A stretch of DNA of 6,236 nt from Pseudomonadota bacterium (GTDB lineage Bacteria > Pseudomonadota > Gammaproteobacteria > Burkholderiales > Burkholderiaceae_B), in contig JAEZGR010000225.1 of NCBI GenBank assembly GCA_023437255.1, positions 1 through 6,236 of the forward strand. The letters run 5' to 3'. Position numbers and translations under genes: made by a program. The notes under the pieces are model-generated. The model did not search any database, was not told the DNA's origin, and saw only the letters and a list, made by a program, of their open reading frames with translations. Shown here piece after piece: positions 1 through 5,746 of the stretch (positions within the stretch are counted from its first letter, which is position 1; each line of letters starts with the position of its first letter).

Positions 1-254
1 CGAGCGTGGCCGACAAGGCGCGCGAACACAACGTGCCGGTGCTGGCCTTCGAAGGCGAAGACACCGGCGAATGGGTGCTGGTCGATCTGGGCGACATCGT
101 GGTGCACTGCATGCAGCCCGCCATCCGCCAGTACTACAACCTGGAAGAGATCTGGGGTGGCAAGCCGGTGCGCGTGAAGCTGCTGCCGCAGTCCACGATA
201 CCCGTTGCCCCTGAGACCTACGCCTTCGACGACGAACACGAAGACGGCGAATGA
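1..254 (+). CDS. rsfS: Ribosomal silencing factor RsfS, 3' part (5' end outside window)
   Basis: RsfS (Iojap/DUF143 family) binds ribosomal protein uL14 on the large subunit and blocks joining of the 30S subunit, which lowers translation in stationary phase or starvation. The first full codon is at position 3 and 83 residues are visible to the TGA. They include the family core [16 protein letters not shown] followed by the A-x-R-x-(Y/F)-Y-x-LE-x-(I/L)-WG stretch (here [13 protein letters not shown]). The valine codon at 6-8 is a GTG but lies inside the conserved fold, so it is not the start; the true start is upstream of the window. The tail after KLLPQ is acidic (DDEHEDGE) and probably disordered. 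The stop overlaps the rlmH start in an ATGA junction, which is the usual rsfS-rlmH arrangement and suggests translational coupling. Confidence 0.93.
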   Translation, partial: SVADKAREHNVPVLAFEGEDTGEWVLVDLGDIVVHCMQPAIRQYYNLEEIWGGKPVRVKLLPQSTIPVAPETYAFDDEHEDGE

Positions 255-721
255 AGCTGATCGTGGTGGCCGTGGGCGCGCGCATGCCCGGCTGGGTCGA
301 TGAGGCCTGGAAGGACTACGCCAAGCGCATGCCACCCGATTGCGCGCTGGAACTGCGCGAAATCAAACCCGAGCCCCGTACCTCGGGCAAGACCCCCGCT
401 CAACTCATGGCTGCCGAGGCGCGGCGCATCGAGGCCGCATTGCCCGCGGGCTGCCACCGCGTGGCACTCGACGAACGCGGCAAAGATCTCACCACCACAC
501 AGCTCTCTTCCCGCCTGGAGCACTGGCGCACCCTGGGCAGCGATATCGCTTTCATCGTGGGCGGGCCCGACGGCCTGGACCCCGACCTCAAGCGGCAGTG
601 CCCCGAGATGCTGCGGCTGTCGGCACTGACCCTGCCGCACCCCATGGTGCGCATTCTTCTGGCGGAACAGCTGTACAGAGCCTGGGCTATCATGACAGGC
701 CACCCATATCATCGGGCCTGA
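251..721 (+). CDS. rlmH: 23S rRNA (pseudouridine1915-N3)-methyltransferase RlmH
   Basis: RlmH is a small SPOUT-class methyltransferase. It uses S-adenosylmethionine to methylate N3 of pseudouridine 1915 in helix 69 of 23S rRNA, acting on assembled 70S ribosomes. The 156-residue product matches the family length (155 in E. coli). Visible family marks are the N-terminal MKLIVVAVG strand, LDERGK at 73-78, the knot and cofactor loop FIVGGPDGL at 101-109, LTLPHPMVR in the last third, and the C-terminal HPYHR at 151-155, whose Tyr/His residues are linked to catalysis in the family. The start is the ATG of the ATGA overlap with rsfS. The upstream Shine-Dalgarno match is weak (purine-rich GAAGACGGCGA), which fits coupled translation. 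The product is cytoplasmic and nothing is missing. Confidence 0.97.
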   Translation: MKLIVVAVGARMPGWVDEAWKDYAKRMPPDCALELREIKPEPRTSGKTPAQLMAAEARRIEAALPAGCHRVALDERGKDLTTTQLSSRLEHWRTLGSDIAFIVGGPDGLDPDLKRQCPEMLRLSALTLPHPMVRILLAEQLYRAWAIMTGHPYHRA

Positions 722-740
722 ACCACGTTGCTTAACAAGA

Positions 741-748
741 AGGCGGAG
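741..748 (+). promoter_or_regulatory. Ribosome binding site of pyk
   Basis: AGGCGGAG lies 4 bases upstream of the ATG at 753, a close variant of the AGGAGG core. It supports this ATG as the pyk start and suggests translation independent of rlmH, whose stop is 31 bp upstream. I see no convincing -35/-10 pair in the 31-bp gap, so the transcript probably continues from rlmH or starts from a promoter inside it. Confidence 0.6.
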
Positions 749-752
749 ACCC

Positions 753-2195
753 ATGAAGAGACGGCGTACCAAGATTGTCGCAACCCTGGGGCCGGCTAGT
801 TCCAGCCCTGAAAGTATCGAGCAATTGCTGCTGGCGGGCCTGGATGTCGCCCGGCTGAATTTTTCGCACGGCACGGCAGACGAACACCGCGAACGGGTGC
901 GCATGCTGCGCGAGATTTCGGCGCGGCTGGGCCGGCACACCGCCATCATGGGCGACTTGCAGGGGCCCAAGATCCGCATCGCGCGGTTCCGGGACACCCA
1001 GGTGGTGCTCGAAAAAGGTCAACCCTTCACCCTGTCGAACGTGCATCCTTCCGACGAAGGCGACGAGCGCATCGTGGGCATCGACTACCCCAGCCTGGTG
1101 CAGGACTGCCTGCCCGGCGACGAGCTGCTGCTCGACGATGGCCGGGTCGTGCTGCACGTGGATTCCGTTGACGCGCATGCCGTGCACACCACGGTGGTGG
1201 TGGGCGGCCCGCTCTCGAACAACAAGGGCATCAACCGACGCGGCGGCGGCATCTCCGCCCCCAGCCTGACTGAAAAAGACCACGAAGACATCAAGCTTGC
1301 CGCCGAACTGGAGCTGGATTACGTGGCAGTCTCGTTCCCGCGCTACGGTCGCGATATCGAGATGGCCCGCGAACTGGTGCGGCGCGCCGGCAGCCCTGCC
1401 TGGATCATCGCCAAGATCGAACGCGCCGAAGCCGTGGTCGACGACGCCTCGCTCGACGCCCTGATTCAGGCCAGCGACGGCGTGATGGTGGCACGCGGCG
1501 ACCTGGGTGTGGAAGTGGGTGACGCCCGGCTGGTCGGCATACAGAAACGCATCATCCAGCACGCCCGCCACCAGAACAAACTGGTGATCACGGCCACGCA
1601 AATGATGGAATCGATGATCGCGAGCCCCCTGCCCACCCGGGCCGAAGTTTCTGACGTGGCCAACGCCGTGCTCTATTACACAGACGCCGTGATGCTGTCG
1701 GGCGAAACCGCGTCCGGCCAGTACCCGGTCGAGGCCGTGGCCGCCATGGCCCGCATCGCCCAGGGTGCCGAGCAGGAGCCCATGACCACCATGTCGCACC
1801 ACCGCGTGGGGTCGTCATTCAGCCGCTGCGACGAAACCATTGCGCTGGCTTCCATGTATGCCGCCAACCATTTCAACGGCGTGAAGGCGATCGTGAGCCT
1901 GACCGAATCCGGCAACACCCCGCTGATCATGTCGCGCATTCGTTCCGGCATTCCCATCTACTGCTTCACGCCCCACCCCACTACCCAGCGGCGCGTGGCC
2001 ATGTTCCGGGGCGTTTACCCCGTGCCCTTCGACCCCAGCGCCTATTCGCCCACCGATGTGAGTGACGAGGCCATTGCCTTGTTGAAATCGAACGGCGTGG
2101 TGCACGTGGGCGACTGGGTGATTCTGACCAAGGGCGATTCTTACCACGACAGTACGGGCGGTACGAATACGATGAAGATCATTCGGGTGGAATGA
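753..2195 (+). CDS. pyk: Pyruvate kinase
   Basis: Converts phosphoenolpyruvate and ADP to pyruvate and ATP in the last step of glycolysis; cytoplasmic and normally a homotetramer. The 480 residues have the full layout: first half of the barrel (TKIVATLGPAS at 6-16, VARLNFSHG with R34, N36 and S38, GDLQGPKIR with D68), a B domain at about 75-170, the second half of the barrel (AVSFPR at 192-197, AKIE with catalytic K221 and metal ligand E223, MVARGDLG with D250, TATQMMES with T282) and a C-terminal allosteric domain from about 345. The SFPR form and SNNKGIN resemble the proteobacterial PykA type, which is usually AMP or sugar-phosphate activated; the effector here is not readable. One oddity is Tyr308-Tyr309 where the family has Asp-Gly in the (D)(G)TDAVMLSGETA motif. 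Other active-site residues are intact, so it is likely functional. Confidence 0.97.
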   Translation: MKRRRTKIVATLGPASSSPESIEQLLLAGLDVARLNFSHGTADEHRERVRMLREISARLGRHTAIMGDLQGPKIRIARFRDTQVVLEKGQPFTLSNVHPSDEGDERIVGIDYPSLVQDCLPGDELLLDDGRVVLHVDSVDAHAVHTTVVVGGPLSNNKGINRRGGGISAPSLTEKDHEDIKLAAELELDYVAVSFPRYGRDIEMARELVRRAGSPAWIIAKIERAEAVVDDASLDALIQASDGVMVARGDLGVEVGDARLVGIQKRIIQHARHQNKLVITATQMMESMIASPLPTRAEVSDVANAVLYYTDAVMLSGETASGQYPVEAVAAMARIAQGAEQEPMTTMSHHRVGSSFSRCDETIALASMYAANHFNGVKAIVSLTESGNTPLIMSRIRSGIPIYCFTPHPTTQRRVAMFRGVYPVPFDPSAYSPTDVSDEAIALLKSNGVVHVGDWVILTKGDSYHDSTGGTNTMKIIRVE

Positions 2196-2275
2196 AGCGG
2201 GTGACCCGGCCCTGAATTGCGCGGCGCCTCTATGAACATGCGCGAACGTGCACGCGTGAGCAATAAGTTGAATCG
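2196..2275 (+). other. pyk-maf intergenic region with overlapping short palindromes
   Basis: This 80-bp gap separates pyk from maf. Just after pyk, CGGG-TGA-CCCG (2198-2208 area) could form a 4-bp hairpin, but no T-run follows, so it is not called a terminator. At 2247-2258 two 8-bp perfect palindromes overlap (CGTGCACG and CACGCGTG), 18 bases before the maf ATG. They could be an operator or chance GC-rich symmetry. I see no clear -35/-10 promoter. An in-frame TAA at 2264-2266 closes the maf frame just upstream of its start. Confidence 0.3.
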
Positions 2276-2905
2276 ATGAACTTCCTGAAAATTTATCTGG
2301 CTTCCGCCAGCCCGCGGCGGCATGAAATTCTGACGCAATTGGGCGTACCCCACGACATCCTCAGGCTGCCGCCTGTGGCCGGCGAAGACGAACCGCGTCT
2401 TCCGGGTGAGTCGCCCGCCGATTACGTATTGCGAACGGCGCGCGACAAGGCGTTGCGAGCATTGGAGTATTTGGCCAGCCCCGAGGGTGCGGTCTTCGCA
2501 CCCCGGCCGGTGCTCACGGCCGACACCACCGTGATCATGGATGACGACGTTCTTGGCAAGCCTGTGGATGTCGAAGATGCCCGTCGCATGTTGCGGCGGC
2601 TCTCCGGGCGCGAACACGAGGTGCGTACGGCGGTTGTGGTGGCGGTGCCCGGTCATTCGGGCTCGGCGCCAGAATGTGTGCTGGAAGATGTTTCGATCAC
2701 CACCGTGCGGTTCGCAGAGCTGAGTGACGACGATATCGACGCCTACTGTGCATCGGGCGAACCCATGGACAAGGCCGGCGCCTACGGCATTCAGGGGCTG
2801 GCCGGCCTGTTCGTGGCGCATATTGCCGGCAGCTTCACGGGTGTGATGGGTTTACCTGTGTATGAAACCGGGCGTTTACTCCGGAAGTTGACGTCGGCTC
2901 ATTAA
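2276..2905 (+). CDS. maf: Maf-family nucleoside triphosphate pyrophosphatase (dTTP/UTP type, YhdE-like)
   Basis: Maf proteins hydrolyse nucleoside triphosphates to the monophosphate and pyrophosphate, removing modified or excess nucleotides. They were first noted for septum inhibition when overproduced. The 209 residues show LASASPRRHEIL at 8-19 (phosphate-binding S-x-S-x-R-R), ADTTV at 82-86 with the likely catalytic D83, LGKP with K95, LSGREHEVRTA at 109-119, and DKAGAYGIQG at 165-174. The ADT-x-V and DKAGAYGIQG wording fits the YhdE group (dTTP/UTP) better than the YceF group (7-methyl-GTP, with SDQ-x). It is somewhat longer than the roughly 197-residue E. coli protein because of extra residues before the ADT motif and around 122-137. 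A TAA at 2264 leaves ATG 2276 as the first usable ATG. The Shine-Dalgarno match is poor. It converges with the aldo/keto reductase gene downstream. Confidence 0.94.
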   Translation: MNFLKIYLASASPRRHEILTQLGVPHDILRLPPVAGEDEPRLPGESPADYVLRTARDKALRALEYLASPEGAVFAPRPVLTADTTVIMDDDVLGKPVDVEDARRMLRRLSGREHEVRTAVVVAVPGHSGSAPECVLEDVSITTVRFAELSDDDIDAYCASGEPMDKAGAYGIQGLAGLFVAHIAGSFTGVMGLPVYETGRLLRKLTSAH

Positions 2906-2976
2906 CGCAAGTAAGGCAGCGCAAGCATTCCCTTCACTGGGCGGCCATCTCCTCAGGCGCCTCACCTCCTTTTCGC
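2906..2976. other. Convergent intergenic region, maf / aldo-keto reductase
   Basis: This 71-bp gap lies between the stops of two converging genes, where terminators would be expected. The best inverted repeat is GGCG at 2940-2943 with CGCC at 2958-2961 around a 14-base loop, followed on the + strand by CCTCCTTTTC with only four T. That is too weak to call an intrinsic terminator. TCACCTCCTT at 2962-2971 is identical to the 3' end of bacterial 16S rRNA, so the - strand carries a full Shine-Dalgarno sequence AAGGAGGTGA. No credible reading frame follows it. A 6-base direct repeat CGCAAG sits at 2906 and 2920. Confidence 0.4.
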
Positions 2977-3921
2977 TCACAGCGACTCAATATGCTGAAT
3001 CATGCGCCGGCGGCCTGCTTCGTCGGGCAGCCTGCCCATGGCTGCGCCCATGTTGTCGACCACGTGGCGCACACGACTGGTCGCCGGCGTGGCCACCGTC
3101 ACGGCCGGGTGTGACACCACGAACTTCAGAAAGAACTGCCCCCAGGTCGCGATATCGTATTCCGCCGCCCAGTCGGGCAGCGACTTGCCTTCCACCTTCT
3201 GCCACAGGCGGGTGCGCCCGAACGGCTGGTAGGCCAGCACACCGATTCCCTTCTCTTGCGCCAGCGGAAAGATGCGCTCTTCCATGAAGCGATGATCGAT
3301 CGCGTAGTCCACCCCGATGAAATCCAGCGGCTCGGCGCGCATGATGGCTTCCAGCGCTTCGTACTGGCGCGGGAAGGTCGTGGTCACGCCGATATAACGC
3401 AACTTGCCTGCGTCACGGTACTCCTTCAGAAGACCCAGCTGTGTGGGGACATCGCCCAGGTTATGCACCTGAATCAGGTCCATCTTCGGCTTGCCCAGCA
3501 GCTCAATGGAGCGCTCGATCTGGGCACGCGCCGCAGCCGGATCGGCCTTGCCCCCGCCGAAGCCCGCCACGTTCACCTTGGTCGCCCAGAAAAGTTTCTG
3601 ATTCAGGCCGGTATCGCGGGCAATGTTGCCCGCCGTTTCTTCCGCCGCGCCGTAGCTGGGCGCCGTGTCAAACACCGTACCGCCGTGCTGCACGAGCGCT
3701 TCAAGCACCTCGCGTACGGCGGCGGTATCGCCCTGCCCTGCCAGTCGTGAGAACGACGCCGAACTGCGCAAGCCCACCACCGGCAGCGCTTCATTCTTGC
3801 CCGGTATTTCGCGCATGATGACCTTCTGTTCGCCCTGACCTGCCCATAACAGTTCAGGCCGCAGGGCCAGCGCCACGCCCGCGGCGCTGCACAGCTTCAT
3901 GTATTCACGTCGTGTGATCAT
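2977..3921 (-). CDS. Tat-exported aldo/keto reductase
   Basis: A predicted NAD(P)H-dependent oxidoreductase of the aldo/keto reductase superfamily; the substrate cannot be told. The 314-residue product starts with a twin-arginine signal, TRREYMKL at 3-10, then a short hydrophobic stretch (LCSAAGVALAL), so a folded, cofactor-loaded enzyme in the periplasm is inferred. The cleavage site, near residues 27-29, is not a clean A-x-A. The catalytic tetrad is complete: D85 and Y90 in FDTAPSYG, K115 in WATKVN, and H153 in DLIQVHNLGD. The strand-1 segment reads VVGLRSSASFS (48-58) where many relatives have GLGT. An in-frame start at 4014 would hide the Tat motif inside a longer protein and lacks a good binding site. 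ATG 3921 has ACGGAG 7 bases upstream and overlaps the upstream carrier gene by 17 bp, so it is preferred. It is the last gene of the - strand unit. Confidence 0.93.
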   Translation of the reverse strand: MITRREYMKLCSAAGVALALRPELLWAGQGEQKVIMREIPGKNEALPVVGLRSSASFSRLAGQGDTAAVREVLEALVQHGGTVFDTAPSYGAAEETAGNIARDTGLNQKLFWATKVNVAGFGGGKADPAAARAQIERSIELLGKPKMDLIQVHNLGDVPTQLGLLKEYRDAGKLRYIGVTTTFPRQYEALEAIMRAEPLDFIGVDYAIDHRFMEERIFPLAQEKGIGVLAYQPFGRTRLWQKVEGKSLPDWAAEYDIATWGQFFLKFVVSHPAVTVATPATSRVRHVVDNMGAAMGRLPDEAGRRRMIQHIESL

Positions 3922-5221
3922 TGCGTATCTCCGTAACGGATGATTGTCGCTTTGCTGCGGCACGCCCCAGCCACCAGCCCAGCGCGGCCCACGCCACAGC
4001 CAGCGGGATGGCAAAGCTCAGCAGGCCGGCCAGCCCCATGCCCAGTCGCGCGAGCGCCCCTTCCAGCTGCGCGCCCAGCACGTCGCCACCCCGGTAGCCG
4101 AAGGTGTCGATGAATGCCTTCGACTTGTACTTGTCTTCGCGGCTGACCACCGTGTACAGCGTTTCGCGCGCCGGGCGGGTGAGTGCGCGCTGGATCGCCC
4201 GAAATGCCGCCTCGAACAGAATGAGCGCCGCCAGCGTGCCGACCATGGCCAGGCCGATGAAACCCAGCGCCGCCGTGAGCGGCAGCAGCGCCAGCGTGAG
4301 CGAGACACCCAGATGCTGCATGACCCGGCCCGCAATGAACGCCTGCAGCACCAAGGTGAGCATCTGCGTGAAAAGATCGATGCGGGCGAACAGCGTCGTA
4401 CGCATGTCGACGTCGTCGCCCAATGCCGCCACCATCTGCAGGCGGGTGAAATACAGCAGCGTGGCCATGATGGTCATGGCAATCACGTACCCGGCAATAC
4501 CCAAAAGATACGACGATTGAAAGACCGCCTTCAAGCCCTGCCAGGCGCTCCCGCCGATGACCGTATGTTCGTCGGAGGGCGCCGGCCGCGGCGCCGCGGA
4601 ATCGTGATGCTGCTTCGACACCGCCCAGGCGGCCCACAGCGCCACAATCAGAAAACCCGCCGAAACCAGCAACAAAGCCGGCGTACCCAATGGCTTGGCC
4701 AATACGGACGCCAACCATGGCCCGAATACCGCCCCCAGGGTGCCGCCAACCGCAATCAGCGCAAAGACCCGCTTGCCCGGTTCATGCGTGAAGCGGTCGG
4801 CCATCAGCGCCCAGAACAGCATGGTGGCGAACAGGTTGAACACGCTGAACCACACGTAAAAGACCTGCCCGCTCGCCGTGCCCACCGCCTGCGGCGCCAA
4901 CACCAGCAAGCCCCAGAAGGCACAGAGGCTCAGCGCGAAGAACACATAGGTGGCGGCAATGAACTGAAAGCGCCGGAAGCGGCTCACCAGCCAGCCAAAA
5001 ACCGGATTCACCGCCAGCGTGACGAGCGCGGTGCCCACAAACAGCCAGCGCACCGCGTCGATGCCGCGCTGCATGCCCAGCGCATCACGCGCCGGGCGCA
5101 ACACCATCAGGGCAGTCAGTACACAGAAGAAGAACAGCGCGGCGAGCGCCACCGGCAGCACCTCTTCGCGGCGCACATTGAAAAGTCGGCGAAGGGACTG
5201 GTGCGGCGCTGATGTGCGCAT
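3905..5221 (-). CDS. MFS-type membrane transporter, NTT/TLC (ATP/ADP exchange)-like branch
   Basis: A 438-residue polytopic inner-membrane protein, probably with 12 helices. Helix 1 spans about 21-41 and is followed by LRPARDALG (41-49). The second and third helices lie near 59-79 and 86-109. YVWFSVFNLF at 122-131 and the MADRF at 140-144 precede a GGTLGA turn at 159-164. A polar cytoplasmic loop rich in Pro, Ala, Ser and His lies at about 203-226. The late motif KYKSKAFIDTFGYRGGD (364-380) is a hallmark, from memory, of bacterial MFS proteins annotated as NTP/NDP exchange transporter or ATP:ADP antiporter-like. Substrate is unknown; most free-living bacteria with this branch are not nucleotide parasites, so ATP uptake should not be assumed. 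The ATG at 5221 has a weak GAG 6 bases upstream and lies 15 bp after the sixA stop. Its 3' end overlaps the reductase gene. Confidence 0.85.
   Translation of the reverse strand: MRTSAPHQSLRRLFNVRREEVLPVALAALFFFCVLTALMVLRPARDALGMQRGIDAVRWLFVGTALVTLAVNPVFGWLVSRFRRFQFIAATYVFFALSLCAFWGLLVLAPQAVGTASGQVFYVWFSVFNLFATMLFWALMADRFTHEPGKRVFALIAVGGTLGAVFGPWLASVLAKPLGTPALLLVSAGFLIVALWAAWAVSKQHHDSAAPRPAPSDEHTVIGGSAWQGLKAVFQSSYLLGIAGYVIAMTIMATLLYFTRLQMVAALGDDVDMRTTLFARIDLFTQMLTLVLQAFIAGRVMQHLGVSLTLALLPLTAALGFIGLAMVGTLAALILFEAAFRAIQRALTRPARETLYTVVSREDKYKSKAFIDTFGYRGGDVLGAQLEGALARLGMGLAGLLSFAIPLAVAWAALGWWLGRAAAKRQSSVTEIRNDHTT
3929..3934 (-). promoter_or_regulatory. Ribosome binding site that fixes the aldo/keto reductase start
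   Basis: On the - strand ACGGAG lies 7 bases upstream of the ATG at 3921, an ideal spacing for GGAG. It sits inside the 3' end of the carrier gene, so translation of the reductase is probably coupled to that of the carrier. It supports the short form that begins with the twin-arginine signal over the longer in-frame start at 4014. Confidence 0.65.
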
Positions 5222-5236
5222 GACGGACTCGCGGTG

Positions 5237-5746
5237 CTAAACCGTGTCGGGTGTCTCGAAGCGTTCCAGACGCCCGCTCTGCACGTCGATCTGCGCCCAG
5301 TCGTCGTCTGGAAAGCTGATGATCGCCAGGCCGGCAACCACGAATTCACGCTGCAAGCGGGCCACCGCGGCGAGGTCGCCACTGCCGATCAACCAGGCCG
5401 CCAGCCGCTCCATGCCGGGGTTGTGCCCCACCAGCATGATGCTGATGTGCTCTGCCGGCTGGGCCCGCAAGACCTCGAGCAGATCGCCCGCACTGGACTC
5501 ATACACCCGCGGTTCATCCACCTTGGTGGCGGTGAACTCACCAGCCGAAGCAGCCTCTTGCCAGGTCTGCTGCGTACGCCGCGCCGACGAAACGATGGCC
5601 AGATCAGGCGCCAGGCCCTGTTTGCCTATATAGGCGCCCATCCGGCGTGCCTGTTCCAGGCCCTTTTCCGAGAGCGAGCGTTCATGGTCCACGATATCAA
5701 ACGGGCGATCGGCGTGCGCATGGCGAAACAGCATCAGTCTGAGCAT
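5237..5746 (-). CDS. sixA: SixA-type histidine phosphatase
   Basis: A member of the histidine phosphatase (phosphoglycerate mutase-like) superfamily, small SixA branch. E. coli SixA dephosphorylates phosphohistidine, acting on the ArcB HPt domain and on the nitrogen PTS protein NPr; the target here is unknown. The 169 residues (161 in E. coli) show LFRHAHA at 6-12 with R8 and nucleophile H9, LSEKGLEQA at 25-33, SSARRTQQTW at 53-62 with the second phosphate-binding arginine, YE at 82-83, and VGHNPGME at 106-113 with the second histidine H108. All core residues are present. There is no signal peptide, so it is cytoplasmic. The ATG at 5746 has AGGA 6 bases upstream and lies 13 bp inside the end of the LysR gene. 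The stop is 15 bp before the carrier gene. Confidence 0.88.
   Translation of the reverse strand: MLRLMLFRHAHADRPFDIVDHERSLSEKGLEQARRMGAYIGKQGLAPDLAIVSSARRTQQTWQEAASAGEFTATKVDEPRVYESSAGDLLEVLRAQPAEHISIMLVGHNPGMERLAAWLIGSGDLAAVARLQREFVVAGLAIISFPDDDWAQIDVQSGRLERFETPDTV

Noticed and set aside
218..997. Open frame of 259 codons on the - strand opposite rlmH and the start of pyk
   Set aside because: It covers two well-supported genes antisense, spans their junction, and shows no family motif.
732..1802. Long open frame (356 codons) on the - strand opposite pyk
   Set aside because: Its translation is rich in His, Gly, Arg, Gln and Val with no recognisable motif, and it lies wholly opposite a clear pyruvate kinase. 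It is a typical high-GC antisense shadow.
2197..2209. Hairpin CGGG-TGA-CCCG right after the pyk stop as a terminator
   Set aside because: It has a 4-bp stem, no T-run follows, and maf on the same strand begins 70 bp later.
2934..2948. Mini-ORF ATG GCC GCC CAG TGA on the - strand downstream of the Shine-Dalgarno-like sequence
   Set aside because: It has four codons, its start abuts an AGGAG with zero spacing, and the strong AAGGAGGTGA is too far upstream (about 15 bases); there is no coding support.
2940..2976. Possible intrinsic terminator between maf and the reductase gene
   Set aside because: The stem is only 4 bp with a 14-base loop, and the downstream T-run is four bases and not adjacent to the stem.
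3922..4014. N-terminal extension of the aldo/keto reductase to 4014
   Set aside because: It would place the twin-arginine motif at residue 35, lies within the carrier gene in another frame, and has no good ribosome binding site, unlike the ATG at 3921.
3944..5212. Long open frame (422 codons) on the + strand opposite the carrier gene
   Set aside because: The translation is extremely rich in Arg, Gln and His and has no hydrophobic core, while the opposite strand encodes a clear 12-helix carrier.
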